Of a DNA stretch of 64,000 nucleotides, positions 1 to 19,336 are shown in pieces (the first letter of the stretch is position 1; every line of letters begins with the position of its first letter). Source of the DNA: Xestospongia muta (taxonomy: Eukaryota > Porifera > Demospongiae > Haplosclerida > Petrosiidae); the NCBI GenBank assembly GCA_963693285.1, contig OY848926.1, positions 1,989,001-2,053,000 on the forward strand, read 5' to 3'. The position numbers and the translations under genes are program-made. The notes under the pieces are model-generated. The model saw only the letters and a list, made by a program, of their open reading frames with translations. It was not told the DNA's origin and made no database searches.

Positions 1-48
1 ACACCCAGGTCTCTTTCGTCTACATATTCTATTGCTATTTCCTTACAG

Positions 49-1011
49 CCTCTACAAGACATGTACCACTCTGTAGAATTGGAGATTGCAAAAGCAGTAG
101 GACCTCATCTCAACCTCTCTTTAGCTCAAGGGATCTTACCTCAAGCTCCAGTTGATTATATTGATGTCCTTCCCGATTCTGCTAAGTATATTGTAAGAGA
201 AACACAACCGGGAGTAACATCCATTCAAACTGTACTCCCACTTTGGCGTGGGACTTTAACAGATGAGGACTATATGCAATGTGTTCTGTTAATCTTGATT
301 CAAGTTCTACGAGCTCTAAAGTACTTGTATTGTAATGGAGTGGTCCATCGAGATATTGGAGTGGATTCACTTTCTGCTTGGACTCATGAAGATGATTATA
401 TAATAAAACTAAGTAATTTTCAATATGCTCTTCATCGTCAAGGACCAATCTCAGCAACTACATTCGTATATGCTTATCATGAGCTCTCTTGGTTAGGTGG
501 AGTCGAGTCTCATCTCCCACCTGAAATTCTGGATACACCCAACAATGTCAACACCCTCGATTACTCTCACACTGACAGTTTTGCTGTAGGCTGTTTAATT
601 TATGAGTTGATTGTAGGAGAATCTCCATTTGACAGAGACCCTCAATTGGTGTATAAGTATTACTCAGATACAGATCTTCCTGGATTTTCGAACAATTCTC
701 GTATGTCACTTCATTTGGAACGTCTTGCCCAACTTCTCTTACGATATGAACCATTAAAACGATTAGGCATCAATGATGCTCTCTTAGTAGTTCAATCGTT
801 GCTATGGTTACCACATTCTTGGCTGGAACAATGTATCTCAAAGAAGGACATCGAGGATCATTTGATTTATCTCAAAGCAACGCTACTAGCACAGTTGGCT
901 CAAAAAGATACTACTGAATCAGTTGCTTTAGAAACATTACTAAAAGCTGAGTTTTTGGCATCGTGCAGTTCTTCTGATCTTGTCCGTACATTCTCAGTCT
1001 TTAAATACTAA
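49..1011 (+). CDS. PEAK/PRAG (NKF3)-family pseudokinase, 3' terminal exon (partial)
   Basis: The last exon of a longer gene. A polypyrimidine tract and AG end at 48, and the frame is open from there to TAA at 1009-1011, giving 320 residues. The kinase C-lobe is visible. HRD is present (VVHRDIGVDS), but the catalytic-loop Asn is Ser. The DFG position reads SNF, so metal binding and catalysis are probably lost. An LPPE stands in for APE. The tail after the C-lobe has the order seen in PEAK1/PRAG1: a VVQSLLW-type helix, a WLE helix, then a long helix YLKATLLAQLAQK. In those proteins these helices form the dimerisation (SHED) module that scaffolds tyrosine-kinase signalling. That assignment is from memory of the family; another divergent pseudokinase is possible. 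The N-lobe and any upstream scaffold region lie outside the window. The gene converges on the DPP8/9-like gene. Confidence 0.62.
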   Translation, partial: PLQDMYHSVELEIAKAVGPHLNLSLAQGILPQAPVDYIDVLPDSAKYIVRETQPGVTSIQTVLPLWRGTLTDEDYMQCVLLILIQVLRALKYLYCNGVVHRDIGVDSLSAWTHEDDYIIKLSNFQYALHRQGPISATTFVYAYHELSWLGGVESHLPPEILDTPNNVNTLDYSHTDSFAVGCLIYELIVGESPFDRDPQLVYKYYSDTDLPGFSNNSRMSLHLERLAQLLLRYEPLKRLGINDALLVVQSLLWLPHSWLEQCISKKDIEDHLIYLKATLLAQLAQKDTTESVALETLLKAEFLASCSSSDLVRTFSVFKY

Positions 1012-1340
1012 TTTTGACTAAGTTTGGTATTGTTATTCAAAGTGTACTATAGTAACTATGTCAACACACAGGTAAACACCATTTGTTTACATAGGCATTA
1101 GCTTTGTGTGTGTGTTTGATGTGATGTGATGTCTGTGGCTATTATGTATACAGACATGTCTAGTAGTCTCACCACAAACTCACTCTATGTGGAGTACTAG
1201 AAAATAATATGTAATTTATACTAATATTGAATTTATGACTTTAATTTTATAAATGCTTTTATTAAATGGCAAACTTCCTATAAAATTATGATATATCAAT
1301 CTTATTAAAAGACACTATTACCGTAATCTTTAGTTTTTTC
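1012..1340. other. Convergent intergenic spacer
   Basis: An AT-rich 329-bp gap between the stop codons of the PEAK-like gene (+) and the DPP8/9-like gene (-). It must hold both 3' UTRs. A GT-rich stretch near 1105-1130 is the only notable composition. I see no further gene. Confidence 0.6.
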
Positions 1341-5752
<4,412 letters not shown>

Positions 5753-5819
5753 CTTTATACACCCCCTTTTAAATCACGCAGGTGTGGCTTGTGACTTAGC
5801 CACACCTACCATGTTAAGC
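5753..5819. promoter_or_regulatory. 67-bp bidirectional promoter, DPP8/9-like / prefoldin 1
   Basis: The two start codons diverge across only 67 bp. The gap contains a perfect inverted repeat, AGGTGTGGCT - 8 nt - AGCCACACCT (about 5781-5808). Each arm contains a CACACC (KLF/Sp-like CACCC-box) core on opposite strands, a layout suited to driving both directions. Promoter function is inferred from position. Confidence 0.6.
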
Positions 5820-6463
5820 ATGGCTGATCCAGAGCTTACAAAAGTACAAGAAGTCATTTAAAATAATTATAAAATATAAATTGTACTTTCTCTGTTTAGG
5901 CATTTGCTGAGCACCATGCCAAGGTAATAGAAACGAATCAAAATATGGTACGAGCTCAACAGCAAATTGAAGAATTGAAGATGACTGATTTAAAATCACA
6001 AGTCACTCATAAAGAGGTATCATCACTTCCTGATGGAATACGAGTCTATGAGAGCTTGGGACGATTGTAAGCAAGGGCCATAAATTTTTGAAATTAGGGT
6101 CACTTCAATAATGGAATGTGCATTGGGAGTAGATAGTAATAGTACTTTAAGCGGTTACTATTTTTGTTTGGTTTCTTTGTAAATCATCAGATCTTAAAGG
6201 TTCTAATGTACTAGGTTTATTCTTACTGCTACTGATGAAGTTAAGGCACACCTGATAAAGAGCCAGGAAGACGCTAAAGAAAAAATAAAATCATTACAGG
6301 TAAGTCCTCGTAAATTACTTGTATTATGTGATAACTAAACTAAATGAGTACATGTGGTAGAGTCCATTGTCCATTTTCACAGAAGGAGATGGAAATTTGG
6401 GAAAGAAGTTTAAAACAATCTGAAGATAGTGTCAGAGAACTTGTCTCTCAAAAGAGAAAATAA
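5820..6463 (+). CDS. PFDN1: Prefoldin subunit 1
   Basis: A beta-type subunit of the hexameric prefoldin co-chaperone that hands nascent actin and tubulin to CCT. Four exons close in frame: 5820-5843, 5900-6066, 6215-6299, 6383-6463, giving 117-118 residues against about 122 in human. The first exon codes only MADPELTK. N- and C-terminal coiled-coil helices flank the short beta hairpin region (RVYESLGRLFIL), which matches the human YEGVGRMFIL segment. The start is fixed by the next-exon frame and by the human N-terminus (DLELKKAF against PELTKAF). It converges on LMAN1, with 209 bp between stop codons. Confidence 0.93.
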
Positions 6464-6672
6464 CCATTTCTAATTAAATTATTAAAATAACAAAATTGCA
6501 CATTAAACAAAAGAAGAGAAATGATTTTTGGAGGTAATAATTATTGTACATTAACCAGCTGGTGGTTTAGACACTAAATTCAAGGCAAACAGAATTACAT
6601 GAACAAAAAAATGATAAATATTTCTTGCTAAGTAAAATTTGATACATTGTCCTAGATAAGTTTAATAGGTAC

Positions 6673-9815
<3,143 letters not shown>

Positions 9816-10031
9816 TTTTTGTTGTCTTATTCAACAATGGAGCTCCTCATGGATGTGCATTAAATAGGAAGTACCACTTCCAAAGCCACACCCCCGTCAA
9901 TCCCACAAAGTATGTTTCGCAGTTTAATAATCTGATACCACAAAAACTTTGTAACACTTTTTTAAAATCAAACCCAGTTAGTTTCTTTAAAGTGCAGTCT
10001 GGCTTTTCCCGAGCTACGTTCCTGCTGCAGC
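9816..10031. promoter_or_regulatory. 216-bp bidirectional promoter, LMAN1 / DIXDC1
   Basis: The gap between divergent start codons. It includes one CCACACCCCC CACCC-box at about 9883-9893. A shared promoter is inferred from the spacing. Confidence 0.5.
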
Positions 10032-13000
10032 ATGCCTACGGAGCGATCAGAGCCCCAGGCGTCCGAAGAGAGTAGTCGAGGCAAGGGCAGATTTTCGCAA
10101 TTAGCTAAATTGCGTCCTACCAGGTCGAGAGGTGAAGATATAGAGAAAAAGGTACAATAGTTTCTATAAATAACGTGGTCCCTATTGAATAAACAATATA
10201 ATTACAAAGCTCTTAAATAGCCTTATTATTTTTACAAAGACATGTGTTCTTTTGTTTATTTACATTGTTAAAAATATTCATAACCCTACAACAAAGTAAA
10301 TGGATTGACCACAATTGTGTATGGACAAATAACTGATTTTTTAAATGTAAAATGCAAGAAAAATTGAAGTGTTTATTATCATATACAAATACTTTTATTT
10401 TTAAAAAAACTATTGTATTTGTTGTTTAGATCATGAGGATTAAATTTCAAATCTAGGGCTAGCATTATTGTACTATTAAGTAATGGAACATCCTCTGATC
10501 AAATACCCATTTGCCATAGTCTGCATTTCAAGTAATTAGTGTAGTTAGTATTAAAGAAAACATTGCCATATTCAAATGATAACACATGTGTGTATAGTAT
10601 ATTATGAACTTATTTGATCAATTGAACAATTATAGCGGTATGGTGATTGTATAAGGTTTCTTTAATTGTCCTAGCTCTGTGATTATATGGTATCAATGAA
10701 TGTTTTCTTTTAATAAAATTGTATCACCTTCTACTAGCACAAAGTAAGACCTTGTTAGCACCATATTTGCTCTCTTTAAATGCTTTGGTTAATTACTGCT
10801 ACCTTCTAGTAATGAAACTGCTCACATATCATATCTCTTAGTGTTCTGTTGATCAACTATAGTGTTATCAATGTTTCAAAAGGTTTGGTTGTGTCTGTCA
10901 ATATGAATTACTAGAATTACATTACTAGTTTCTATTCAACAAATAAGATCATGTATCCAGGTTTATTGGTTATGTGTTCGGTGTATAACAATAAACATAT
11001 TGCATAACATTTTATATATAGCACCATGGATACCAAGTAGTGTCTCAATTTACAGGTAGTCATAATTGTAGTGGGTTCAGTGGTGGCCTGGTGGTCTAGC
11101 CACTGGGCTGTCATACAAGTTAAACATAAGCAGGTAGAACCACTTTTATTGATGGGTGACTGCTTGATGTTATTTGTATGTTAAAAGCAAAGAAACTGGT
11201 TGTTGTCAAAATGTTGATAACATTAAAGAGCTGTGTTACAAGTAGCAGTTTCTGTCATAGAAGTATTTGATGTTGTTTATAGCAGTATTTTATATTACTT
11301 TGAGATATGTATGTAATACAATAATATTTAGGTGATAGTCTTGGTAGTAGTTTAAAACAAACGCTAAAAATGATTTTAGCGTTATTATAGTAAAAGTTTA
11401 TCAGTTAATTTCATTTCACTAAAATCTGTTTCTACTTATCACTATATCAACGTGTACAAGTTTCCTTTACAGACATTACTATAATATTTACTAATGTGAT
11501 CTATTATGGTCATAGTTGTGTGTACGTGCTGCAGGGAGACTACATCAAAGACATCACTTCCTATACACATAACATCACCTTGTAATTTATATTGATAAAC
11601 ATCTCACTACTTCCATGAACTATGCTATATCATTGACCTCCTATATAAATGAAGTCGATCATTATCCCATCCTAGAAAAAGGGGCAATCTCTGTAATCAA
11701 TGTAATCAATGAGCTACATGAGACAGTTTTTACTGTTTACTCATATGTGTCTTTTACATGTACATGTTTTGCATAATATAATGGGTCTGCCTCCATATTT
11801 TGTAAATACTAATTAGTAGATCTATTAATATTGTTTACATGTTAATGTTGTTGCTGTGTTATAGAGTGTCTCCCACTAGTACTGTCATGCCCAGAACAGT
11901 CAGATAGTTAATTTTGTCACTACTCCTACAGTCTCCTTGTTAGAATGGCATCTATCATTAGCACTAATGAATGCCTTATTCTAATATAAGCACATATTAA
12001 CACATACAGTTTTACTATATCATTTCTTAGTAACTGACTGTCTATTGGAATAGTGTCTCTTTAGTTAATAATGTAGTCAATGTTGGTAGCTTGGTACTGA
12101 CTGTCTTTATTTCCTCACTATTTTTTTAATGTTTATTAGATACAGTAACTAGTATAGATTGTTTATATTTTTATGTCTTATTAGATTTTGTATATCATTA
12201 TTTTATAACAGCATATTTGACATAGTTATTAATTAGAATATTATGTAATTGCATTGTCAGCAATTACTCCTTAAACGATGTTGATCAACATTTTGTTTTG
12301 AAATCGGTCTATTTCTAAATATTATTTTAACATTGGAAATGTTTATGATCTCACTAAACAACTCAATATTTAAACAGACGGTAATATGCTTGCTCATTAT
12401 TGTACTGGTGTTTAGTATAGCACTCAGGTTACATCATTTAGTCAATTCATCAAAACCTGTGCATCGCTGTTCATTACTATATGTGTGTCCGTTCATAATG
12501 ATGTGAATTATTTTAAACTCATTTGTTCGTTGACATAAGACATTAGTCTGCCTTCCTATTACTCACTATACTTCCATATTGAGTTAGTCTTCCGTCTGTA
12601 CGGGACTACTCTAGTGTTAAATGAACCTTATTTGTTCAATTCCTTATTTGTTATAACATGCCTTATGTGTTTGAAATGTATGGTTGTATCAGTTTTCTTT
12701 CATTCCTTCTACATATCTAATGAATTTACAAGAGTACAAAGGCCATTGAATGTATAACCATTTACGATTTGTTAGGAAGAGTGGTTGTAATTTGATAACG
12801 AGATGTGGTAATGACTGTATCACTCCTTATACTCCTTATATGGACACTGTTATAGAGGCCACACAATTAGGATAATTTGCTATATTTAGTCTGTGTTTAT
12901 TATTGAGACACATTCTTGTCGTAAAGAATTCACTGTATCTGTTTCTTTTTGTCTATCCCATTTATTCATTCATCCATTTGTCTAGTCATACATTTATCTA

Positions 13001-13489
13001 TCATCTCTACATCCATCCATCTTTAGAAACAAGTTCAAGATTATATAGCTTGGGTAAATAACTATCTTAAGAAGCGACCTAATGCCGCACTTATCACTGA
13101 TTTACGGAGTGGTATGCAAGATGGTATTACATTGATCAATTTAGTAGAAATTGCTGGTCAGTAACTGTAATTATCTTGTACTTTGTTTATTTGTGTCTCT
13201 TTTAATAGCTAATGCTGAAATACCATTCATTGATCGAAACCCACTCTCAGCATCAGCAAGACGTAGTAATATTGAGAAGGCTATTGCGTTTTTAAACAGT
13301 GATGGTGCTAATCTCACTGGTGACCCCACAAAAGGTCAGTTGCTGTAGTCTAATGTAACAAGATGTAGCTGTTGGTTGTGATCTGATTTCAACAGTATAA
13401 CTTAACATTTCTGTGTAACTGGAGATGCTAAATCAGTGATAAACTTATTTTTTGTTCCTCAAATTTCATTTCTTGATTGTTCTTGTGTT

Positions 13490-13539
<50 letters not shown>

Positions 13540-15040
13540 GACATACTTGATGGCAGTATGAAGGGAGTAATGAGAGTCATTTTAGCAATAGCTGAGAAGT
13601 ACAACCCTCGTTCAGTCCGACCTATATCTGGAAATGGTAAAGTATCACATCCTTCAACATCCTCTTCCTCGTCAGCTCATTCTCAAGATATACCACACAG
13701 CAATATACCCATTGCTAGAACTCATTCTCCTGATCGGTTAGGTGTTATGGACAAGCATTCCCCACGTGCAACATCACCTCTCACTAACTATGCCTTACCT
13801 GATGGCAACAGTTTATCTCAGGTATTTAGTAATAATGGCTGTACAAGTTTAATTAATATGTGTGGGTGTGGTGTTAGTGTTGTCTATAGGTGAAATCCTA
13901 ATCTTGTCAGTTAGTTGAACCATATCTTTGATGTGTCTGTGGCCAAAGACAACACGTCTGTCGTATTCTGTACATATCCTTTGTTTCTTGTGCTTTGTCA
14001 GTTATGTAATACACTAATTACTAGAAATTGTTACACGAAATTATAATAATTATAGGAGTCATCCCCTTAGTCAGTAAACAATACTAATGTCTAATTCCAC
14101 AGGGCTTTCCACAGGGATATGCTCTCTCTCAAGGTTACGGTCCTCCTCAGAGTGTGAGTTTATCTCAAGGAGGTGGTGTAGGGTTTTCTCTCTCTCAGCC
14201 GACACCTCAACCTGATGGGATCTATTCTACTCCGATTGACTCTCTACCTCAAAATATCACTCAGAAAATTACCAGTCAAATGCCACCTCATCGAGTCCTT
14301 GGCACTAAACCATTACGTTCCAGTAATAACAAAGGCAACTGTAAGTTTGACTTGTACTGTATTATGTATGGACTTATCGGCTATATTATGTATGGATTTA
14401 TCAGCTATATTATGTATGCACTTATTGGCTATATTAATTATGTATGCACTTATCAGCTATGTCTAAAATAAGAATGGCAATACTATAATAATTGAACTAA
14501 TTTAATAATTTTTTAAAACATATTAAGATATTAAATCTGAGTAATAATTATTAATGATTTTATATGTGTAATTTGTATTACCATGACAACCATGTATTAT
14601 TTTAGCTCCTGGCTATCTCAAACCTCCTCCACCTGTATCTCCACACGCTATACCTCCTAATCATGTAACTCATCACCCTATACCTTCACATCCTGTTGCT
14701 CAGCAAAAAAACAGTAGCGACGAAAAGGAGGCGGAGTCTGAACCAGAGGAATCACCTACTGATCTTATCAGTGATATAGGGAGTGTAATCAGTCAACTGG
14801 GTGAATTTAAGACTGAACTCTTACAGTTACACTCTGTTGTAAGTTGGTAAATTTGTTAGTTAGTCTTTTCAATTTTGACTGATCAGATCTTTTTTTGTTT
14901 GTTAATAATTAAATTAATTCATTCATCTATTTAATCATTGCCATCCATATGATTTATCTGTTGATCCATTTGTCTGTACATAGTTCAATTTCAGTGTCCA
15001 TCCATTGCATTTCATTTGTCCATTGCCCATAGTCCATTTT

Positions 15041-15106
<66 letters not shown>

Positions 15107-16872
15107 GTTGTTGGATAATATTGGTACTGAAGGAGATCAGGAAACAATTGATATTAGATTACCACTTGAATTAGCTAATTCTCAATTACTAGAGAAAGAC
15201 AAAAAAATTGAACAATTACAAGAGAGTGCAAAGAAACTCAATGAACAATATAAAAAGGTAACACTTTAAATTTATTAATCCATCCTTTTATCTCTTACTC
15301 CATTTATCTGTCAATCTCTCCCAATATCAATCCATCAATTCATGTGATAATATTAATATTATAGTTTGAAACTGAGGCTGAAGCTCTTCGTGGGATGGTA
15401 CTAGAGAGAAACCAGTTTATAACGAGCATGAAAAGTGAGATTTATCGTAAAGAATATCGCAATGACACCGAACGTGTCGACCTTCAAACACAACTACTAC
15501 ATAAAGAGAAGGCAGTCAAAGTATTAGAGGTAAGTAAGAAATTTTTTGGATGCTTACATAAAATCAAGTATCCTTAAATGCACAGTAACATTTATTGATA
15601 TAACAATAAATTAGTGTAATGCAGTATGTAACATTTATTCATTTCTAGGCTGAAGTGAGTCAACTGAAAGCTACTGTTGAAGGAAAGGATCGGGAAGTGA
15701 TTGATATGAGAGAGAAAGTCAGACAGCATGAATGTATGGAGGTTGAACTTAGAGAGGAATTAGATAAAGTATCTGTTGAGTTATCACGTGCTGCTAGTGC
15801 TGAGGAAGCTCTTCAAGTTAAAATTAGTAGTCGTGATAAAAAGATTTTACTTCTTGAGGAGAGACTTGAAGAAGGTCGACGTGTTGATAGTAGTATTGTA
15901 GCTGATGATATGGAAAATATTAGGAAACTATTGGAGTCTTTGAAAAGTTCTGTTGAACCAAGTGATCCTCAACAAACAATGTTTGAAGGCTTAGAAAGAG
16001 TAAGTAGTTAAAAATTAATTCATATTCAGTTATAGTAATGCTTCCATTATATTGAGGGTAACTTATGTAGTAGGTACATTTAATATTGTTTATGGAATTT
16101 ATTTCTTTTAGAATATTTCTGATATGTTGACTAAACTCACAACTGAACATAGTCAAACTCTATCTCCTGGTAGAAGACCTCGTCGTCATGGCTATGTAAG
16201 TTAGAGCTTGATAAGTGCCAACATTTAATCCTCTCTCTCAAAAGCATGATGAACGCAAAGAGGAAAGAAGACGACGACACAGAGATCGTCCTCCACGAGA
16301 GGATGTGTATCATACTGTTAGTAATCCAGTAGAATGGACCAAGATCTTTTATTACATGACAGGAGACAAAACAGAGACACCCTATGTTACTAGTGTACCA
16401 AGAAAGTAAGCCACGCCCACTATATCAAAATGCTATTATTGAGTATTTTCATAATAGAGCTCACGAAGTTAGATTAAAGGATTTTAAAGCAGTTTTTGAT
16501 CGGCAAGGCTCCTATAGGTATGAACTAAAATATATATAAAATAGAAGTGGTAGTCCATTTAATTTTTGCTATGTATCATTAAATCAGAAAAAATATTACA
16601 CCTCATGCCAAATATAACTTTTATAATAAATTATGCTTATAGTTGTCATTAATGTGAGAACAAACCAAGTTATAAAATATACATTTTTATCTAGATATTA
16701 CTTCAAAACTCAAGATCCAGATTGTGGAATAGTTCGAGAAGAGGTTAGTTTATTACAGATATATTATAGATAGTGAATTATTAATTTGTAGATAATTTCT
16801 GAAGATCAAATTCTTCCAGCATGGAATGGAAAAATTATGGTCTGGGTCAGTGAGAAAGCTCATCACAGATGA
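10032..16872 (+). CDS. DIXDC1: DIXDC1 (coiled-coil-DIX1) Wnt pathway regulator
   Basis: A CH + coiled-coil + DIX protein that links actin with Dishevelled/Axin polymers in Wnt signalling. Fourteen exons close in frame: 10032-10151, 13027-13156, 13209-13334, 13541-13821, 14103-14340, 14606-14838, 15108-15257, 15365-15529, 15649-15999, 16112-16195, 16245-16405, 16458-16517, 16695-16743, 16792-16872 (742 residues). The first exon is basic and Ser-rich. Exons 2-4 give a calponin-homology domain (DYIAWVNNYLKKRP, ITDLRSGMQDGITLINLVEI, DILDGSMKGVMRVILAIAEKY). A Ser/Pro-rich linker follows, then a Glu/Lys-rich coiled coil over exons 7-10. The C-terminus is a DIX domain (KIFYYMTGDKTETPYVTSVP, RLKDFKAVFDRQGSYRYYFKT, ILPAWNGKIMVWV). 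Intron 1 is 2.9 kb, far longer than the others. Two introns end in (CT)n arrays. Confidence 0.93.
10152..13026 (+). other. Long first intron of DIXDC1
   Basis: A 2875-bp AT-rich intron in a gene whose other introns are about 50-400 bp. No exon with recognisable coding potential was found. Around 11078-11140 there is a short stretch (ggcctggtggtctagccact) that resembles the tRNA-like head of a SINE, without a good B box. Long first introns often hold regulatory DNA; that is inference. Confidence 0.5.
13495..13540 (+). repeat. (CT)n polypyrimidine tract at a DIXDC1 3' splice site
   Basis: About 42 bp of CT ending TCTCTCCAG directly before exon 13541-13821. Confidence 0.95.
15042..15107 (+). 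repeat. (CT)n polypyrimidine tract at a DIXDC1 3' splice site
   Basis: About 64 bp of CT ending CTCTCTAG directly before exon 15108-15257 (starting TTGTTGGATAAT). Confidence 0.95.
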
Positions 16873-17674
16873 CCAGTCTGTTTTATTTAGTTTTACTTTG
16901 TCATTTCATTTCATTTACAACTTGATAATAAATGTTTATTATATTCATGTATAAATTAATCCTGCTGAATTATAAGTGTTGTTAATAATTCATTTCAAAT
17001 GAACAGGCAATCCCTATAATAGATAATTATTAAATAAGGACGATTCCTATTAATAGATATGATATGTGTTAAGAGAAAGAGGCAGTCCCTATTAATAGAT
17101 AATTATTAAATAAGTACAATTCCTATTAATAGATATGATATGTGTTAAGAGAAAGAGGCAGTCCCTATTAATAGATACTTGTTAAGAAAGAGGCAGTCCC
17201 TATTAATAGATACTCATTAAGAAAGAGGCAATCCCTTTTAACAAATACTTATTAAGAGACAATCCCTTTTAACAGATACTCAACTCATTAAGTGCAGTCC
17301 TTATAATAGATACTCATTAAGAAAGGGACAATCCCTTTAAACAGATACTCATTAAGAAAGAGGCAGTCCCTTTTAACAGATACTCATTAAGAAAGGGACA
17401 ATCCCTTTTAACAGATACTCATTAAGAAAGAGGCAGTCCCTATTAATAGATACTCATTAGGAAAGAGGCAATCCCTGTTAATAGTTTATATTTTCACTTG
17501 ATGAAGTAACAGAAGTGATAGTTGATATTAATATCATTATTATAGTGAATTACAAATAATTTGAACAGAAATTTGGGATAATAAAGAAATATTAAAACAT
17601 AATAAATCTGATCCGTACATGAAGGAAGTTGATGATGACCATTAAGTATGACAAGAAACAAATGTATTGTATTG
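16873..17674. repeat. Convergent spacer with a ~36-bp minisatellite
   Basis: The gap between DIXDC1 and CDO1 stop codons. An AATAAA lies at about 16926, suited to DIXDC1 polyadenylation. From about 17005 to 17485 runs a drifting tandem repeat built on 'gaaagaggcagtccctattaatagatactcatta', with short and long variants. The rest is AT-rich and holds nothing else I can support. Confidence 0.85.
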
Positions 17675-19020
17675 TTAGTCAGTACATTTCTTTCCATATT
17701 TACTGTAAAATGTCATAGTACATTTGTGAGCAGTCCCTGTACGTTGATCAAAACTTTGACAGCATTTAATGGGTGGAGAATATAAATGAAGTGAAATGGC
17801 TGTATCTGTATAACTGGGATTCTCAACTCGATGAAGACCAATGGAATCTGTAAATACATCACATGACAGTCACATGATGCATGATATTAACTGCATGATA
17901 GTTATGTGACACTGATAATTAAAGTCATATACACAGAAAGCCTAAAAATAATGTGTCATGTGACCTTACTTACCACTAATGTACGTGACATCATTTGTTG
18001 CATAAACATGACTCTCTTTTATTGTCATTGCTATGGATTCCACATCCTCTCCTTTCTCTGGCCAGTGGAATTGAGTTTCCATAAGGTTACCACGCAATAT
18101 CTTCATGAAACAATGAGAATCAGCATGATCATGAATGGAGCTATATAGAAGGGGAAAAATATCTTTGTATATTCTAGGATATCTCAGGAAATGTCTTACC
18201 TTCCATGTCCTTCTCCCCAACATATAACAATGAGGTTATAGTTCTCATTCCCAGTGTCCACTAAATTACGAGTATACCTTGTGTGTGTGTGTGTGTGTGT
18301 AAGTGAGTGAGTGTGTGTGTGTATGCGTGTGCAAGTGAGTGTGTGTATATGTGTGGTATGAGAGTGAGAGAGTGTAATCACAAGAGTCGAGAGTACATGG
18401 CTACATGTTATCAATACAAAATAATCCCTAAACATTACTATATAAGGGAATTGAGTCAGCATTAAAACTGCTTGTACTGCTCATCCTAAACCACAAACTT
18501 CTAAAGCAATACAACAATTTAACGTGCAAGAACACAAATAAAGAATGGCAAATACAGAGTATGAACACTCAATAACATATTGTAAAGGAGATATCTGTTT
18601 CTTGTATATTTGTATCTATCTACATGTTATATAGACTGTTTCCTATATCTTATTATATATGTTAGGCCTCATTTTGTAAACTCAATGCAATATTTTTAAT
18701 ACCTTTTGCAGTATTCATAAATTAAAAATAAACAGGAAATCTAGCAAATTTTATTAACATATATTAATATTACAATATTGTATACATTATTCTAATCAAA
18801 TACGTCTATTGTAACTGGTTTTATTCTAGTAGAGTAACAATATCTATATGAAGAGTAGATCTTACTTATGAGCATCAAATTTGGCATATTCCTTCCAATC
18901 TTGGTAATTAGATTCATAGGATCTCATCAACTTTTTAACTTCATCTATGTTGACAGCTTCTGCAGAAAATATCCTTTCGATTTCAACCAATAACTGGAAC
19001 CAACTTGTTGAGTCAGCCAT
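17675..19020 (-). CDS. CDO1: Cysteine dioxygenase type 1
   Basis: A cupin-fold non-haem iron enzyme oxidising L-cysteine to cysteine sulfinate, the first step to taurine and sulfate. Four exons close in frame: 18866-19020, 18200-18277, 17974-18140, 17675-17847 (190 residues; human 200). Substrate-binding YTRNLVD and the cupin motif CWGEGHGSSIHDH are present, with iron ligands H-x-H there and the third His in GLHRVEN. The Cys of SHCFMK and the Tyr of ISLHLYSPP match the animal Cys-Tyr crosslink (human Cys93-Tyr157), so the mature cofactor can be expected. The intron before exon 2 ends in a (CA)n run with almost no pyrimidine tract. Divergent from coronin. Confidence 0.94.
18277..18380. repeat. 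(GT)n/(CA)n microsatellite at the 3' end of a CDO1 intron
   Basis: A plus-strand GT repeat with gagtga interruptions. In CDO1 sense it reads (CA)n and runs into ACACAAG, the acceptor of exon 18200-18277. Confidence 0.85.
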
Positions 19021-19336
19021 AGTAAGTCCTTTATTGTCTTTTGTTGTCTTTTGTTGATACTTACGCTGTTATAATAGGGTGTGGCTGTATGTTGTATGAT
19101 GAAATAACTAAAAGCTAACCACACCCATTAAACTAACTAACCACACCCATTATAACCAACTAACCACACCCATTATAATTTAACGATAAAGCATTTTTTA
19201 CGCATGCTCAGACCAAATTTGCCCTAATAAGGGCATCATTTATAATTAGCTATTGTGTGTGTGTGTGTGTGTGTGTGGTTGTGATTCAAAGAGTTGTGAT
19301 TCAAAGAGTTGCATCGAAGAAAGAAGATATCAAATC
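19021..19336. promoter_or_regulatory. 316-bp bidirectional promoter, CDO1 / coronin
   Basis: The gap between divergent start codons. It holds one GGGTGTGGC and three tandem ACCACACCCATT units (about 19120-19180), all CACCC-box-like. ACGCATGCTCAG is at about 19200, and a (GT)n tract is at 19254-19277. Shared promoter function is inferred. Confidence 0.6.

Noticed and set aside
11078..11140. tRNA gene
   Set aside because: Only an A-box-like patch is seen. No full cloverleaf or good B box, at best a SINE head fragment.
17906..18223. Plus-strand ORF and the minus-strand 85-codon ORF taken as separate genes
   Set aside because: The minus strand is a CDO1 exon with read-through into introns; the plus ORF is its shadow.
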